From Burkholderiaceae bacterium (GTDB lineage: Bacteria > Pseudomonadota > Gammaproteobacteria > Burkholderiales > Burkholderiaceae_E), in the NCBI GenBank assembly GCA_023954045.1, contig JAMLIR010000020.1:1-64000 (forward strand): a stretch of DNA of 64,000 bases, given 5' to 3'. Numbering within the stretch: the first letter of the stretch is position 1; every line of letters starts with the position of its first letter. The position numbers and the translations under genes were made by a program. Below the pieces are notes generated by a model. It saw only the letters and a list, made by a program, of their open reading frames with translations, had not been told where the DNA came from and searched no databases. Below are positions 28,946-37,803 of the stretch, piece after piece.

Positions 28946-30778
28946 ATGACCAGCAGCATCAGCAGCACGGGGGTGGCGCGTGCGGTCGCGGGCGCACTCG
29001 CCCTCGTCGCCGCGGGCGCGATCGCCCCACCGGCGCACGCCTTCAAGTTCGGCAACGAAACGGTCTCTGGAAACTTCGATTCGACCATCTCGTTCGGGTT
29101 CATCAAGCGTCTGCAAGGCCCGAGTCGCAGCATCATCGGCAACGACAACGGCGGAAACGTGCCGACCACCAGCGAGCTGGAGTCGCGCATGAACGCCTTC
29201 TACGGCGGTGGCGCGATCGCGAACCCCGACTTCAACTTCCTGCAGGCCGACGACGGCAACCTGAACTACAAGAAGGGCGACATTGTTTCCGCGGCCCTCA
29301 AGGGCACGCACGAGCTGCTGCTGCACGGGCCGGGCGGCCTGAGCGGCATGCTGCGCGCGACCTGGTTCAAGGACTGGAAGACCGACGACACCGACCGCAC
29401 GCCGCTCGATCCCGCGTCGCGCGCGGTGGCGGTCGACAAGTGGACCTGGCTCGACGCGTGGGTGGCGAAGGAGTTCGAGATTGCGGGACGCCCGGCGAAG
29501 GTCAAGGTCGGCAACCAGGTGATCAGCTGGGGCGAGGACATCTTCATCTACGGCGGCGTCAACGTCACCAATGCGATCAACCTGCAGAACGCCCACGTAC
29601 CCGGCACGCAGTTGAAGGAGATCTTCAAGCCCGCACCGATGATCTCCCTCAACGCGAACATCGCCGAGGGCCTGAGCGTCGAGGGGTACTACCAGTTCCG
29701 CTGGAACGCGTTCACCTTCGACCCGGTGGGCACCTTCTTCTCGGTGACCGACGTGATCGGCAAGGGCGGGCGCAACGCGTTCATCAACTCCACGCTGCTC
29801 GGCCTGCCGCCCGGGACGGTCGGGGACATCGGCACGATCAACCCGACCACCGGCCAGCCGTTCACGCTCCCGGAACTGGCGGCGGGCACCGCGACGGTGC
29901 CGGTCGCCGGCGTCGCGTTGCCGACGCTCGTCTACCCGATGGCGACCAGGGAACCGAAGGACTCGGGCCAGTTCGGCCTCGCCACGCGCTGGCTGCCTGC
30001 CGACTCCGAGACCGAGTACGGCCTGTACTGGATCCGCTACCACGACAAGCTGCCCTTCGTCGGGTTCAACTTCGACCCCGGCCGCCACACGACCAACGTC
30101 GCCGGCCTGGCTTACTACGTCGACTACGGCGAGAGCCGCAACGTCTTCGGCCTCTCGGCGAACACGCGGGTCGGCACCTGGGCAGTCGGTGCCGAGCTTT
30201 CCTACCGACCCAAGGACAGCGTCGGCATCGACACGACGGTTCCCGCGAGCGGCAAGTACTCGGTGTTCGATTACGTGGGCAAGACCACCCGCGGCTTCGT
30301 CGAGGAGCGCAAGTGGCAGGCGCACCTGACCGGCTTCAAGCTGATGGCGCCGGCCGACCTCGGCGGCCTGATCGGCAAGCTCGGCGCCGAAGAGGGTTAC
30401 TTCCTCGGCGAGGTCGCGGTCGCGCACTACCCCGGGCTCGACCGCTCCGGCCGCATCCCGTACCTGCTCACCGACTACTCGCTTCCCGACCGGACCTCGG
30501 CCGGCATGGTGATCTCCACCGGGCTCACCTACGCGAACGTCGGCGACACCGGCTGGAACATGATGCCGCAGCTCGACGTCGCCTGGGACTTCCACGGCAC
30601 CTCGCCGAACGCGGTGCCGTTCGTGGAAGGCCGCAAGGCGGCGACGCTGTCGCTGAACTTCAACCGCTCGGACAAGTGGAAGGCCGGGATCGGCTACACC
30701 CGCTTCTGGGGCGGCGGCGGCAACAACCTGATGAGGGACCGCGACTTCCTGTCGGTGATCACCTCGGTGTCGTTCTGA
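28946..30778 (+). CDS. DUF1302 outer-membrane beta-barrel protein
   Basis: A 610-residue exported protein: signal peptide about 1-31 (ending PPAHA), then the DUF1302 start FKFGNETVSGNFDSTISFGF, followed by alternating aromatic beta-strand patterns to the C-terminal Phe (VITSVSF). A C-terminal phenylalanine is typical of Bam-assembled barrels. Diagnostic phrases are KVKVGNQVISWGEDIFIYGG and YWIRYHDKLPFVGFNF. The family forms putative channels for hydrophobic substrates and pairs with DUF1329. Preceded by AGGAGGAACGG about nine bases from the ATG. Stem-loops lie in the gaps on both sides. Confidence 0.9.
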   Translation: MTSSISSTGVARAVAGALALVAAGAIAPPAHAFKFGNETVSGNFDSTISFGFIKRLQGPSRSIIGNDNGGNVPTTSELESRMNAFYGGGAIANPDFNFLQADDGNLNYKKGDIVSAALKGTHELLLHGPGGLSGMLRATWFKDWKTDDTDRTPLDPASRAVAVDKWTWLDAWVAKEFEIAGRPAKVKVGNQVISWGEDIFIYGGVNVTNAINLQNAHVPGTQLKEIFKPAPMISLNANIAEGLSVEGYYQFRWNAFTFDPVGTFFSVTDVIGKGGRNAFINSTLLGLPPGTVGDIGTINPTTGQPFTLPELAAGTATVPVAGVALPTLVYPMATREPKDSGQFGLATRWLPADSETEYGLYWIRYHDKLPFVGFNFDPGRHTTNVAGLAYYVDYGESRNVFGLSANTRVGTWAVGAELSYRPKDSVGIDTTVPASGKYSVFDYVGKTTRGFVEERKWQAHLTGFKLMAPADLGGLIGKLGAEEGYFLGEVAVAHYPGLDRSGRIPYLLTDYSLPDRTSAGMVISTGLTYANVGDTGWNMMPQLDVAWDFHGTSPNAVPFVEGRKAATLSLNFNRSDKWKAGIGYTRFWGGGGNNLMRDRDFLSVITSVSF

Positions 30779-30793
30779 AGCCCGCGGGCGGAA

Positions 30794-30814
30794 GGCCGGC
30801 CACCCGGGCCGGCC
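30794..30814 (+). other. Intercistronic GC-rich stem-loop
   Basis: An 8-base perfect inverted repeat (GGCCGGCC on both arms) with loop ACCCG, within a longer imperfect hairpin (outer GGGCG and GCCCG arms). It sits in the 94-base gap between the DUF1302 and RND genes. There is no T-run. Confidence 0.45.
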
Positions 30815-30872
30815 TGCCCGCCACCTCGCACCGCGTCGGCACCGTCCGCGCCCCCCGAACCGCCCCCCGTTC

Positions 30873-33233
30873 ATGATCGCGAACCTCGTCGACCGGCTCG
30901 AACGCCTGATCTTCGGCCATCGCGGCATCCTGCTCGCGTCGCTGGGGCTGCTCACCGTTGTCATGGCGCTGTTCGCGAGCCAGCTGCGCATGGACGCCGG
31001 CTTCGACAAGCAACTGCCCCAGCACCACGAATACGTCCGCACCTTCTTCCAGTACCGCGACCAGGTCTTCGGCGCAAACCGCGTGATCGTCGTGGTGCGC
31101 GCGCGCGACGGCGAGATCTGGAGTGCGCCCGGCCTGCGCCGGCTCTACGACGTCACGCAGTCGGTGATGTTCCTGCCGGGGATCGACCGGCGCACGGTCA
31201 CCTCGCTGTGGACCCCGAACACTCGGGTGCTCGGCGTGACCGAAGAGGGCTTCAAGGCCGAGGACGTGATCGGCGGCGACATCACGCCCGACCGGCTCGA
31301 CCCGGGCCGCATCGAGCGCATCCGCGCCAATGCGCTGGCGGGCGGCTACATCGGCACGCTGGTCTCCACCGACAACGCCGCCGCGATGGTCGTCGCCGAC
31401 CTTCTCGAGACCGACCCGGCCAGCGGCAAGCGGCTCGACTACCTCGACTTCGCGCGGCGCATCGAGGACGAGGTGCGCGGCCGGCACGAGGACGCGTCGT
31501 TCGAGGTGCAGATCATCGGCTTCGCCAAGCAGATCGGCGACATCGCCGACGGCGCGCGCAGCGTGGTCGAATTCTTCACGCTGGCGTTCGTGCTCACCGC
31601 GCTGTCGGTATGGCTGTACTGCCGGTCGGCCGCGCTCACCGCGATCACGCTGCTGTCCTCGCTGGTGTCGGTGGTCTGGCAGTTCGGCACGTTGAAGCTG
31701 CTCGGCTACGGGCTCGATCCGCTTGCAGTGCTGGTTCCGTTCCTGGTGTTCGCGATCGGCGTCTCGCACGGCGTCCAGCAGATCAACTTCGTCGTGAAGG
31801 GCGTTTGCGCCGGCGCCGACAGCACGACCGCGGCGCGGCGCGCGTTCAGCGGGCTGCTGGTGCCGGGCTCGATGGCGCTGGTGACCGCTTTCGTCGGCTT
31901 CGCCACGCTGACGCTGATCCCGATCCCGATGATTCGCGAGCTCGGCATCACCGCTTCGATCGGCGTGGCGTACAAGATCGTGACCAACCTGGTGATGCTG
32001 CCGGTCTGCGCCTCGTACCTGCGCTTCGACGACGCCTACGTCGCGCGGCTCACGCGGTTGCGCGCGGCGCGCGAGAAGGCGATGGCGGTCCTCGGGCGGG
32101 TCGCCGAGACGCGCAACGCGGCGATCGGCACGCTGGTCTGCGCGGCGCTGTTCGCGGTCGCGTTCGTGCAGAGCCAGGGCCGCCACGTCGGGCACCTCGC
32201 CTCGGGCGCACCCGAGCTGCGCCCCGATTCGCGCTACAACCTCGACGCGGCGTCGATCGTCGGCAGCTTCGACCTCGGCCTCGACGTGCTCACCGTGGTC
32301 TTCGAGACGCCGAAGGACGGCTGCTATCGGCTCGACGTGATGGCCCACGTCGACCAGTTCGCCTGGCAGATGCAGAACGTGCCGGGAGTGATCTCGGTCG
32401 CCTCGGTCGCGCAGCTCGCCAAGCAGGCCTATTCGGGCACCAACGAGGGCCACCCGAAGTGGACCGCGCTCGCGGCCGACGAGCGCTCGCTGGCGAACTC
32501 GGTGGGGCTGATCCCCGAGGGAACCGGGCTCTTCAACCCCGGCTGCACCGTGCTGCCGGTCAACGTCTACCTCACCGACCACAAGGCGTCGACGGTCAAG
32601 CAGGTCATCGCGGCGGTCCGCGAGTTCCGCGACAGCGAGAAGCTCGACGGCGTGAACCTGCGCCTCGCCAGCGGCAACGTGGGCGTGCAAGCGGCGACGA
32701 ACGAGGTGCTCGAGACCACCGAGCTGCCGATGATGCTCTGGGTCTACGCGACGATCGTCGCGCTGGTCTTCTTCACCTACCGCGACTGGCGGGCGATGAT
32801 CGCCTGCTGCCTGCCGCTCACGCTTGCCACCTTCCTGGGCTACTGGTTCATGAAGGCGCTCGACATCGGCCTGACGGTGGCCACGCTGCCGGTGATGGTG
32901 CTGGCGGTGGGCATCGGCGTCGACTATGCGTTCTACATCTACAACCGGCTGCAGCTGCACCTCTCCCAGGGCGCGGACATCGTGGTCGCGTTCAAGCAGG
33001 CGTTGATGGAGACCGGCAACGCGACGATCTTCACCGCGATCACGCTGTCGGTAGGGGTGGCCACCTGGTCGTTCTCCGACCTGAAGTTCCAGGCGGACAT
33101 GGGCATGCTGCTGACGTTCATGTTCATGGTGAACATGCTGATGGCGATCACGCTGCTGCCGGCGCTCGCAGTGATGATCGACGTGCTGGTTCCACGGCGG
33201 CGTCCGGTGCGCGCGCCGTTCCTCGTCCACTGA
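30873..33233 (+). CDS. RND/MMPL-family inner-membrane transporter
   Basis: A 786-residue permease of the hydrophobe/MMPL branch of the RND superfamily. Topology: helix at about 18-36, large periplasmic loop, helices II-VI (about 225-390, including VPFLVFAIGVSHGVQQINF), second loop (about 420-610) and helices VIII-XII (about 625-775, including MVLAVGIGVDYAFYIYNRLQ). The GVSHG and GVDYAFY motifs on helices IV and X are the proton-relay region of MMPL proteins. This type is regularly encoded beside DUF1302, DUF1329 and YCF48 proteins. The direction of transport (uptake of a hydrophobic amine or export of a product) is not known. Confidence 0.88.
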   Translation: MIANLVDRLERLIFGHRGILLASLGLLTVVMALFASQLRMDAGFDKQLPQHHEYVRTFFQYRDQVFGANRVIVVVRARDGEIWSAPGLRRLYDVTQSVMFLPGIDRRTVTSLWTPNTRVLGVTEEGFKAEDVIGGDITPDRLDPGRIERIRANALAGGYIGTLVSTDNAAAMVVADLLETDPASGKRLDYLDFARRIEDEVRGRHEDASFEVQIIGFAKQIGDIADGARSVVEFFTLAFVLTALSVWLYCRSAALTAITLLSSLVSVVWQFGTLKLLGYGLDPLAVLVPFLVFAIGVSHGVQQINFVVKGVCAGADSTTAARRAFSGLLVPGSMALVTAFVGFATLTLIPIPMIRELGITASIGVAYKIVTNLVMLPVCASYLRFDDAYVARLTRLRAAREKAMAVLGRVAETRNAAIGTLVCAALFAVAFVQSQGRHVGHLASGAPELRPDSRYNLDAASIVGSFDLGLDVLTVVFETPKDGCYRLDVMAHVDQFAWQMQNVPGVISVASVAQLAKQAYSGTNEGHPKWTALAADERSLANSVGLIPEGTGLFNPGCTVLPVNVYLTDHKASTVKQVIAAVREFRDSEKLDGVNLRLASGNVGVQAATNEVLETTELPMMLWVYATIVALVFFTYRDWRAMIACCLPLTLATFLGYWFMKALDIGLTVATLPVMVLAVGIGVDYAFYIYNRLQLHLSQGADIVVAFKQALMETGNATIFTAITLSVGVATWSFSDLKFQADMGMLLTFMFMVNMLMAITLLPALAVMIDVLVPRRRPVRAPFLVH

Positions 33234-33256
33234 GCCCTTCACCGACCGCAAGCCGC

Positions 33257-33739
33257 ATGCTCGAACGCCTGATCGCCCGCCTCTCCGGCGAACCCGCCCC
33301 GCCGCCCGGCGACGACCCTGCCGCGCGACGCCGCCTCGCGGTGGCCGCGCTGCTGGTGGAGGCGGTGCGCGTCGACCGCCACGCCGACGCCGACGAGCGC
33401 GACGCGGTCGTGTCGCTGTTGCGCGAGCGCTTCGAGCTGCCCGACGACGAAGCCGAGCGCCTGGTCGAGCTGGCCGAGACACGCTTCGCGTCGGTGCTCG
33501 ACGACTGGATCTTCGCGCGCGCGGTCAGGCAAGGCTACGACCACGACGAGCGCGCCGAGATCCTCGGCATGCTCTGGGAGACGGTCTACAGCGACGGGCG
33601 GCTGGCCGCCTTCGAAATGGACCTGCTGCAGCGGCTGACCGGGGCGCTGGAAGTCGAGCCGGCCGCGGCCGAGGCGGCGCGCGCACGCGCGTTCGCGCGC
33701 ATCGGGCTGCGCGAGCCCGAAGGCGGAGCCGACGAATGA
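33257..33739 (+). CDS. TerB-like (tellurite resistance B family) cytoplasmic protein
   Basis: A 160-residue all-helical protein whose pattern ALLVEAVRVDRHADADERDA ... LGMLWETVYSDGRLAAFEMDL matches the TerB/DjlA-N acidic helical repeat fold, with Asp/Glu residues that may bind metal. No signal peptide. The function in this setting is unknown; stand-alone TerB-like proteins are often found beside membrane complexes. The stop overlaps the start of the YCF48 gene (ATGA), so it belongs to the same transcript. Confidence 0.75.
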   Translation: MLERLIARLSGEPAPPPGDDPAARRRLAVAALLVEAVRVDRHADADERDAVVSLLRERFELPDDEAERLVELAETRFASVLDDWIFARAVRQGYDHDERAEILGMLWETVYSDGRLAAFEMDLLQRLTGALEVEPAAAEAARARAFARIGLREPEGGADE

Positions 33740-34731
33740 ACCGGGGTGCGCGCAGGACGCTGCGGACGCTCGCGTCGATCGCCGCCTGCATGGCGGCCGC
33801 GCTGCAGGCGCCCGGCGCCGGCGCAGCCGACGCCGCCGCCAACCGCGCGCCCGCTGCCGGCGTCGCCCGCCAGCAGGCGCAGAAGGTGGCGCACCCGGAG
33901 CGCGCGCCGCTGATGGCCGCGACCCGGGCCGGCGCGCGCATCGTCGCGGTCGGCGACTTCGGCACGGTGCTGCTGTCCGACGACGAGGGCGCGAGCTGGC
34001 GGCAGGCGGCCGAGGTGCCGACGCGGGTGACGCTCACCGGGGTGCAGTTCCTCGACGCCGGGCGCGGCTGGGCGGTGGCGCACGGCGGGATCGTCCTCGC
34101 CACCGAAGACGGCGGCGAACACTGGCGCGTCGCGCACCGCGCCGGAGCGGGAACCTCGTTCTTCTCGGTGCACTTCGCCGACGCGAGGCGCGGACTGGTG
34201 GTGGGAGCCTTCGGCGCCGCGATCGCCACCGAGGACGGTGGCCGAACCTGGAACGAGGTCACCGTCGGCGAGGGCGAGTTCTCCGATCGCCACCTCTACC
34301 AGATCTTTGCCGATTCGAGCGGAACCACCTGGATCACCGCCGAGAGCGGCGTCGTCTACCGATCGACCGACGCGCGCACGTTCGCTCCGGTGGCCTTGCC
34401 GTATCGCGGCTCGATCTGGGGCGGCATGGCGCTACCCGACGGCGCGATCCTGGTCTGGGGCATGGGCGGGCACGTGCTGCGCAGCCAGGACGCCGGCGCA
34501 TCGTGGCGCGAGATCCCCAGCGGCACCGAGAACCCGCTGACCACGGGGTTGCTGCTGGGCAAGCGGCTCGTGCTCGCCGGACTCGGCGGGGCGGTGCTCG
34601 CCAGCGACGACCTCGGCGCGAGCTTTCGCGCCGAGATCCGCCCCGACCGGCTGTCCTACACCGCGGCGGTCGAAGCGGCCGGCGCGCCGCTGCTCACCAG
34701 TCTCTCCGGAATCGCCGCGACGCGCCACTGA
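33736..34731 (+). CDS. YCF48/BNR-repeat periplasmic beta-propeller protein
   Basis: A 331-residue exported protein with a signal peptide (about 1-30, ending AGAA). Repeated BNR-type blades follow: VLLSDDEGASWRQ, VLATEDGGEHWRV, AIATEDGGRTWNE, VYRSTDARTFAPV, VLRSQDAGASWRE and VLASDDLGASFRA, one every 40-48 residues. This is the YCF48/HCF136-like propeller usually encoded next to RND–DUF1302–DUF1329 sets. HCF136/YCF48 is a photosystem II assembly factor; here the propeller is probably an accessory to the transport module. Binding partner unknown. Confidence 0.88.
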   Translation: MNRGARRTLRTLASIAACMAAALQAPGAGAADAAANRAPAAGVARQQAQKVAHPERAPLMAATRAGARIVAVGDFGTVLLSDDEGASWRQAAEVPTRVTLTGVQFLDAGRGWAVAHGGIVLATEDGGEHWRVAHRAGAGTSFFSVHFADARRGLVVGAFGAAIATEDGGRTWNEVTVGEGEFSDRHLYQIFADSSGTTWITAESGVVYRSTDARTFAPVALPYRGSIWGGMALPDGAILVWGMGGHVLRSQDAGASWREIPSGTENPLTTGLLLGKRLVLAGLGGAVLASDDLGASFRAEIRPDRLSYTAAVEAAGAPLLTSLSGIAATRH

Positions 34732-34737
34732 ACACCC

Positions 34738-34758
34738 GGTCGCCGCGCCGCGGCGGCC
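34738..34758 (+). other. Intercistronic GC-rich stem-loop
   Basis: A 9-base stem (GGTCGCCGC / GCGGCGGCC, one G-T wobble) with a 3-base loop in the 47-base gap between the YCF48 and ALDH genes. It ends about ten bases before the strong ribosome site GGGAGGAGAGG of the ALDH gene. Confidence 0.4.
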
Positions 34759-34778
34759 ATCTACCAGGGAGGAGAGGA

Positions 34779-36272
34779 ATGAACCAGTCCGTCCAGAGCC
34801 AGCAACCCGAACTCGCCGCGATCCGGCAGAAGATGTTCGTCGACGGCAAGTTCGTCGACGCGCGTTCCGGCAAGACGCTACCCGTCTTCAATCCGGCCAC
34901 CGGCGCCGAGATTGCCCGCGTGCCCGACGCCCAGGCCGAGGACGTCGACGCGGCCGTGCGCTCGGCGCGCGCGACCTTCGAGTCGGCGGCCTGGCAGGGC
35001 ATGCTGCCGGCCGAGCGCGAGCGGCTGCTGCTGAAGCTGGCCGACCTGATCGAGCAACACGGCGAGGAACTCGCCCGCCTCGAAACGCTGAACAACGGCA
35101 AGCTGCTGATGTTCTCGCGCATGCTCGAGGTGGGAGCCAACGCGCAATGGACGCGCTACATGGCCGGCTGGGCCACGAAGATCGAAGGCTCGACGCTCGA
35201 CGTGTCGATTCCGTTTCCGCCGGGCGTGCGCTACACCGCGATGACCCGCCGCGAGCCGGTCGGCGTCGTCGGCGCGATCGTGCCGTGGAACTTCCCGCTG
35301 CTGATGGCGATGTGGAAGATCGCGCCGGCGCTGGCGTGCGGCTGCACGGTGGTGCTCAAGCCGGCCGAGGAGACGCCGCTCACCGCGCTGCGCCTGGCCG
35401 AACTGGCGATGGAGGCGGGTTTCCCGGCAGGCGCGGTCAACGTGGTCACCGGCTACGGCGAAAGCGCGGGCGCAGCGCTGGTGCGCCATCCGGGCGTCAA
35501 CAAGATCGCCTTCACCGGCTCGACCGAGGTCGGCAAGATCATCGGCCGCAGTTGCATGGACGACATGAAGCGCGTCTCGCTCGAGCTGGGTGGCAAGAGC
35601 CCGGTGATCGTGCTCGACGACTGCGATCCCGCGGTCGCGGTCGCGGGCGCGGCCGGCGCGATCTTCTTCAACCACGGCCAGGTCTGCACCGCGGGCTCCC
35701 GACTGTTCGTGCACAAGAGCCGCTACGACCAGGTCCTCGCCGGGCTCGCGTCCGCGGCCGAGTCGACGAAGCTCGGCGACGGTTTCGACGAGACCGCGCA
35801 GATGGGCCCGATGGTGTCGGCGACGCATCGCGACCGCGTGGTGCGCTACATCGAGTCGGGCAAGGCCGAAGGGGCCGAGCTGCTCGCCGGCGGCCAGGCG
35901 CAGCCCGGATCGGGCTACTTCGTGCGGCCTACCGTGTTCTCGAACACCACCGGCAAGGACCTCACGATCTCGCGCGAGGAGATCTTCGGGCCGGTGGTCG
36001 TGGCCACGCCCTTCGACGACCTCGACGACGTGGCGCGCAAGGCCAACGACAGCCGCTACGGACTGGGCGCCAGCATCTGGACCAACAACCTGACGCAGGC
36101 CTACCGGCTGATCCCGAAAGTGCAGGCCGGCACCGTCTGGCTGAACTGCCACAACATGGTCGACCCGAACCTTCCGTTCGGCGGCTACAAGGACTCCGGC
36201 GTCGGGCGCGAGCACGGCCGGGCGATGATCGACGTCTACACGGAGACGAAGTCGGTGTGCGTGGCCTATTGA
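34779..36272 (+). CDS. NAD-dependent aldehyde dehydrogenase (phenylacetaldehyde dehydrogenase-like)
   Basis: A 497-residue ALDH that would oxidise the aldehyde formed by the amine dehydrogenase. Landmarks: VPWNFPLLMAMWKIAPALAC, the NAD glycine motif FTGSTEVGK, the general base Glu in LELGGKSP, and the catalytic Cys in NHGQVCTAGSR. EEIFGPVVVATPF and PFGGYKDSGVGREHG are in place. The sequence is of the FeaB/StyD phenylacetaldehyde dehydrogenase type, cytoplasmic with no leader. Very strong ribosome site GGAGGAGAGG. The stop overlaps the TTG start of the small cytochrome gene. Aldehyde specificity is inferred from context. Confidence 0.92.
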   Translation: MNQSVQSQQPELAAIRQKMFVDGKFVDARSGKTLPVFNPATGAEIARVPDAQAEDVDAAVRSARATFESAAWQGMLPAERERLLLKLADLIEQHGEELARLETLNNGKLLMFSRMLEVGANAQWTRYMAGWATKIEGSTLDVSIPFPPGVRYTAMTRREPVGVVGAIVPWNFPLLMAMWKIAPALACGCTVVLKPAEETPLTALRLAELAMEAGFPAGAVNVVTGYGESAGAALVRHPGVNKIAFTGSTEVGKIIGRSCMDDMKRVSLELGGKSPVIVLDDCDPAVAVAGAAGAIFFNHGQVCTAGSRLFVHKSRYDQVLAGLASAAESTKLGDGFDETAQMGPMVSATHRDRVVRYIESGKAEGAELLAGGQAQPGSGYFVRPTVFSNTTGKDLTISREEIFGPVVVATPFDDLDDVARKANDSRYGLGASIWTNNLTQAYRLIPKVQAGTVWLNCHNMVDPNLPFGGYKDSGVGREHGRAMIDVYTETKSVCVAY

Positions 36273-36640
36273 GTTCGGGCAGGCTCGCGGCCGGGCTGCT
36301 GGCGGCCGGGCTGCTCCACGGCGGCGCGGCGGCGGCCGCGCCGCCCGCAGTCGCATCGGCGCCGCAGAACGCGGCGACGCTGTACGCACTGAACTGCATG
36401 GGTTGCCATCCGCCGCCGCGCACGCCCGTCGCGGACCCCGGGCCCCTGCGCGGCGAGTTCTATCTGAACGCGCGCGGCCGCAACTTCTACATCCGCGTGC
36501 CGCAGGACGGCAAGCGCGTGCTCGGCCCCGACGAGGAAGCGCGGCTGCTCGACGAGATCATGACCTGGAAGCGCAGTTGCGCGGTGATCCTGCAGGAGGC
36601 GCCCCAGGTGAACTACAGCGGCGAGCGCTTCGTCAAATGA
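36269..36640 (+). CDS. Small periplasmic monohaem cytochrome c
   Basis: A 123-residue precursor with signal peptide (about 1-24, Ala-rich) and one haem site, Cys43-Met-Gly-Cys-His47, followed by PPPRTPVADPGPLRGEFYLN. The remainder lacks an obvious Met ligand motif; a single further Cys occurs in WKRSCAV. The start is a TTG overlapping the ALDH stop (ATTGA), the only start that gives a leader. It is the natural candidate to take electrons from the TTQ enzyme or to serve the two diheme proteins. No azurin or amicyanin gene is seen in the window. Confidence 0.75.
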   Translation: MSSGRLAAGLLAAGLLHGGAAAAAPPAVASAPQNAATLYALNCMGCHPPPRTPVADPGPLRGEFYLNARGRNFYIRVPQDGKRVLGPDEEARLLDEIMTWKRSCAVILQEAPQVNYSGERFVK

Positions 36641-37803
36641 GTGCACGTGCGCTGCTTCGGGTCGTCGGCGCGGCGCTGCCTTCCGCGCTGCGCTTCGTGC
36701 CGCACACCGTGCTGGTCTTCGGGCTGCTCGCGGCGACGCCCGCACCCACGCCCGCGGCGACCCCTGCCGCGGCGCCCGCGCGCGCAGCCGATCGCGTCTT
36801 GCCGCCACCGTCGCCGGCAGCCGGCGCAGCGCTGCTCGAGCTCGGCCGCCACCTGTTCTTCGAGTCGCGCCTGTCCGGCGACGGCAGCCGCAGCTGCGCG
36901 AGCTGCCACGCGCCGGCGCGCGCCTTCTCGGAGGGCGCCGCGCTGTCACGCGGCTACAACCACACCGGGCACTTCCGCAACGCGCCCGGCCTGCTCGGCC
37001 TGCGGCTGAAGGAGCGACTCGGCTGGGACGGGCGCTACCGCATCGACGAGCTGCCGAAGCTGGTCGAGGAGATGCTGACCTCGCCGATCACGATGAACGG
37101 CAACCCGGGCATCATCGCGGAGCGCGTGCGCCAGGTGCCCCAGCTGCTGCAGTTGTGGCAGCGGGCGTTCGGCGAACGCACGCAGCCCTCGTTCGAAGGC
37201 GCGGCGCGCGCGATCGCCGCCTGGTCGGCCGCGCACGACGGCAGCGACACCGCGGTCGACGCGGCGCTGCGCGGCGACGCGTCGGCGCTGTCGCCGCGGG
37301 CCGCCGAGGGCCTGCGGCTGTTCACCGGCAAGGCGGGCTGCTCGCGCTGTCATTCCGGACCGGCGTTCTCCGACGGCCTGGCGCACCGGCTGGGCGTCCC
37401 CGAATCGCCGCAGATCCTGCGCGATCCGGAGCGCACGGTCGCGCTGCTGGCCCATCACGCGAGCCACGGCTCGGCCGACCCGATGAGCGAGCGCAGCGAC
37501 ACCGGCGTGCACGCGCTGACCCGCAGGGCCGCCGACCGGGGCCGCTTCTTCACGCCCGGCCTGCGTGGCGTGGCGCAGACCGCCCCGTACATGCACAACG
37601 GTACCCTGCCCGATCTCGCGGCCGTCGTCGCGTTCTACGACCGCGGCGGCGGCCGCGGCTCCGAGACGAAGCCGCTGGGCCTGTCCGCGGGCGAGCGCGA
37701 AGCGCTGGTGGCGTTTCTCGAGGCGCTGACGCCGCGCGCCCCGGTCGCCGTGGCGCCGCCGCCCGCCTTCGACTACGCCACGCAGGCGGGAGCCGGGCGA
37801 TGA
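36637..37803 (+). CDS. MauG/cytochrome c peroxidase-family diheme protein, first copy
   Basis: A 388-residue exported diheme protein: signal peptide about 1-51, haem 1 at Cys87-His91 (CASCH) and haem 2 at Cys235-His239 (CSRCH), with the family phrases RHLFFESRLSGDGSRSCASC, LRLFTGKAGCSRCHSGPAFS and RGVAQTAPYMHNGTLPDL. In methylamine dehydrogenase systems MauG completes TTQ by a six-electron oxidation of the precursor, using H2O2 or O2. A MauG homologue in a TTQ locus probably does the same. It overlaps both neighbours by four bases. Whether the distal ligand is Tyr (MauG) or Met (peroxidase) needs an alignment. Confidence 0.88.
   Translation: MSARALLRVVGAALPSALRFVPHTVLVFGLLAATPAPTPAATPAAAPARAADRVLPPPSPAAGAALLELGRHLFFESRLSGDGSRSCASCHAPARAFSEGAALSRGYNHTGHFRNAPGLLGLRLKERLGWDGRYRIDELPKLVEEMLTSPITMNGNPGIIAERVRQVPQLLQLWQRAFGERTQPSFEGAARAIAAWSAAHDGSDTAVDAALRGDASALSPRAAEGLRLFTGKAGCSRCHSGPAFSDGLAHRLGVPESPQILRDPERTVALLAHHASHGSADPMSERSDTGVHALTRRAADRGRFFTPGLRGVAQTAPYMHNGTLPDLAAVVAFYDRGGGRGSETKPLGLSAGEREALVAFLEALTPRAPVAVAPPPAFDYATQAGAGR

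Noticed and set aside
27404-33482. Two very long minus-strand frames (over 900 and 1200 codons) opposite DUF1329, DUF1302 and RND genes
   Set aside because: Composition is Arg/Val/Asp/His-rich as in mirrored coding sequence, no domain is recognisable, and the plus-strand genes are clear.
36269-36640. Small cytochrome as NorC partner of the NorB-like protein
   Set aside because: NorC has an N-terminal membrane anchor and its own family motifs. This protein has a cleavable-looking leader, and the NorB-like protein already carries the fused qNOR-type N-terminal domain.
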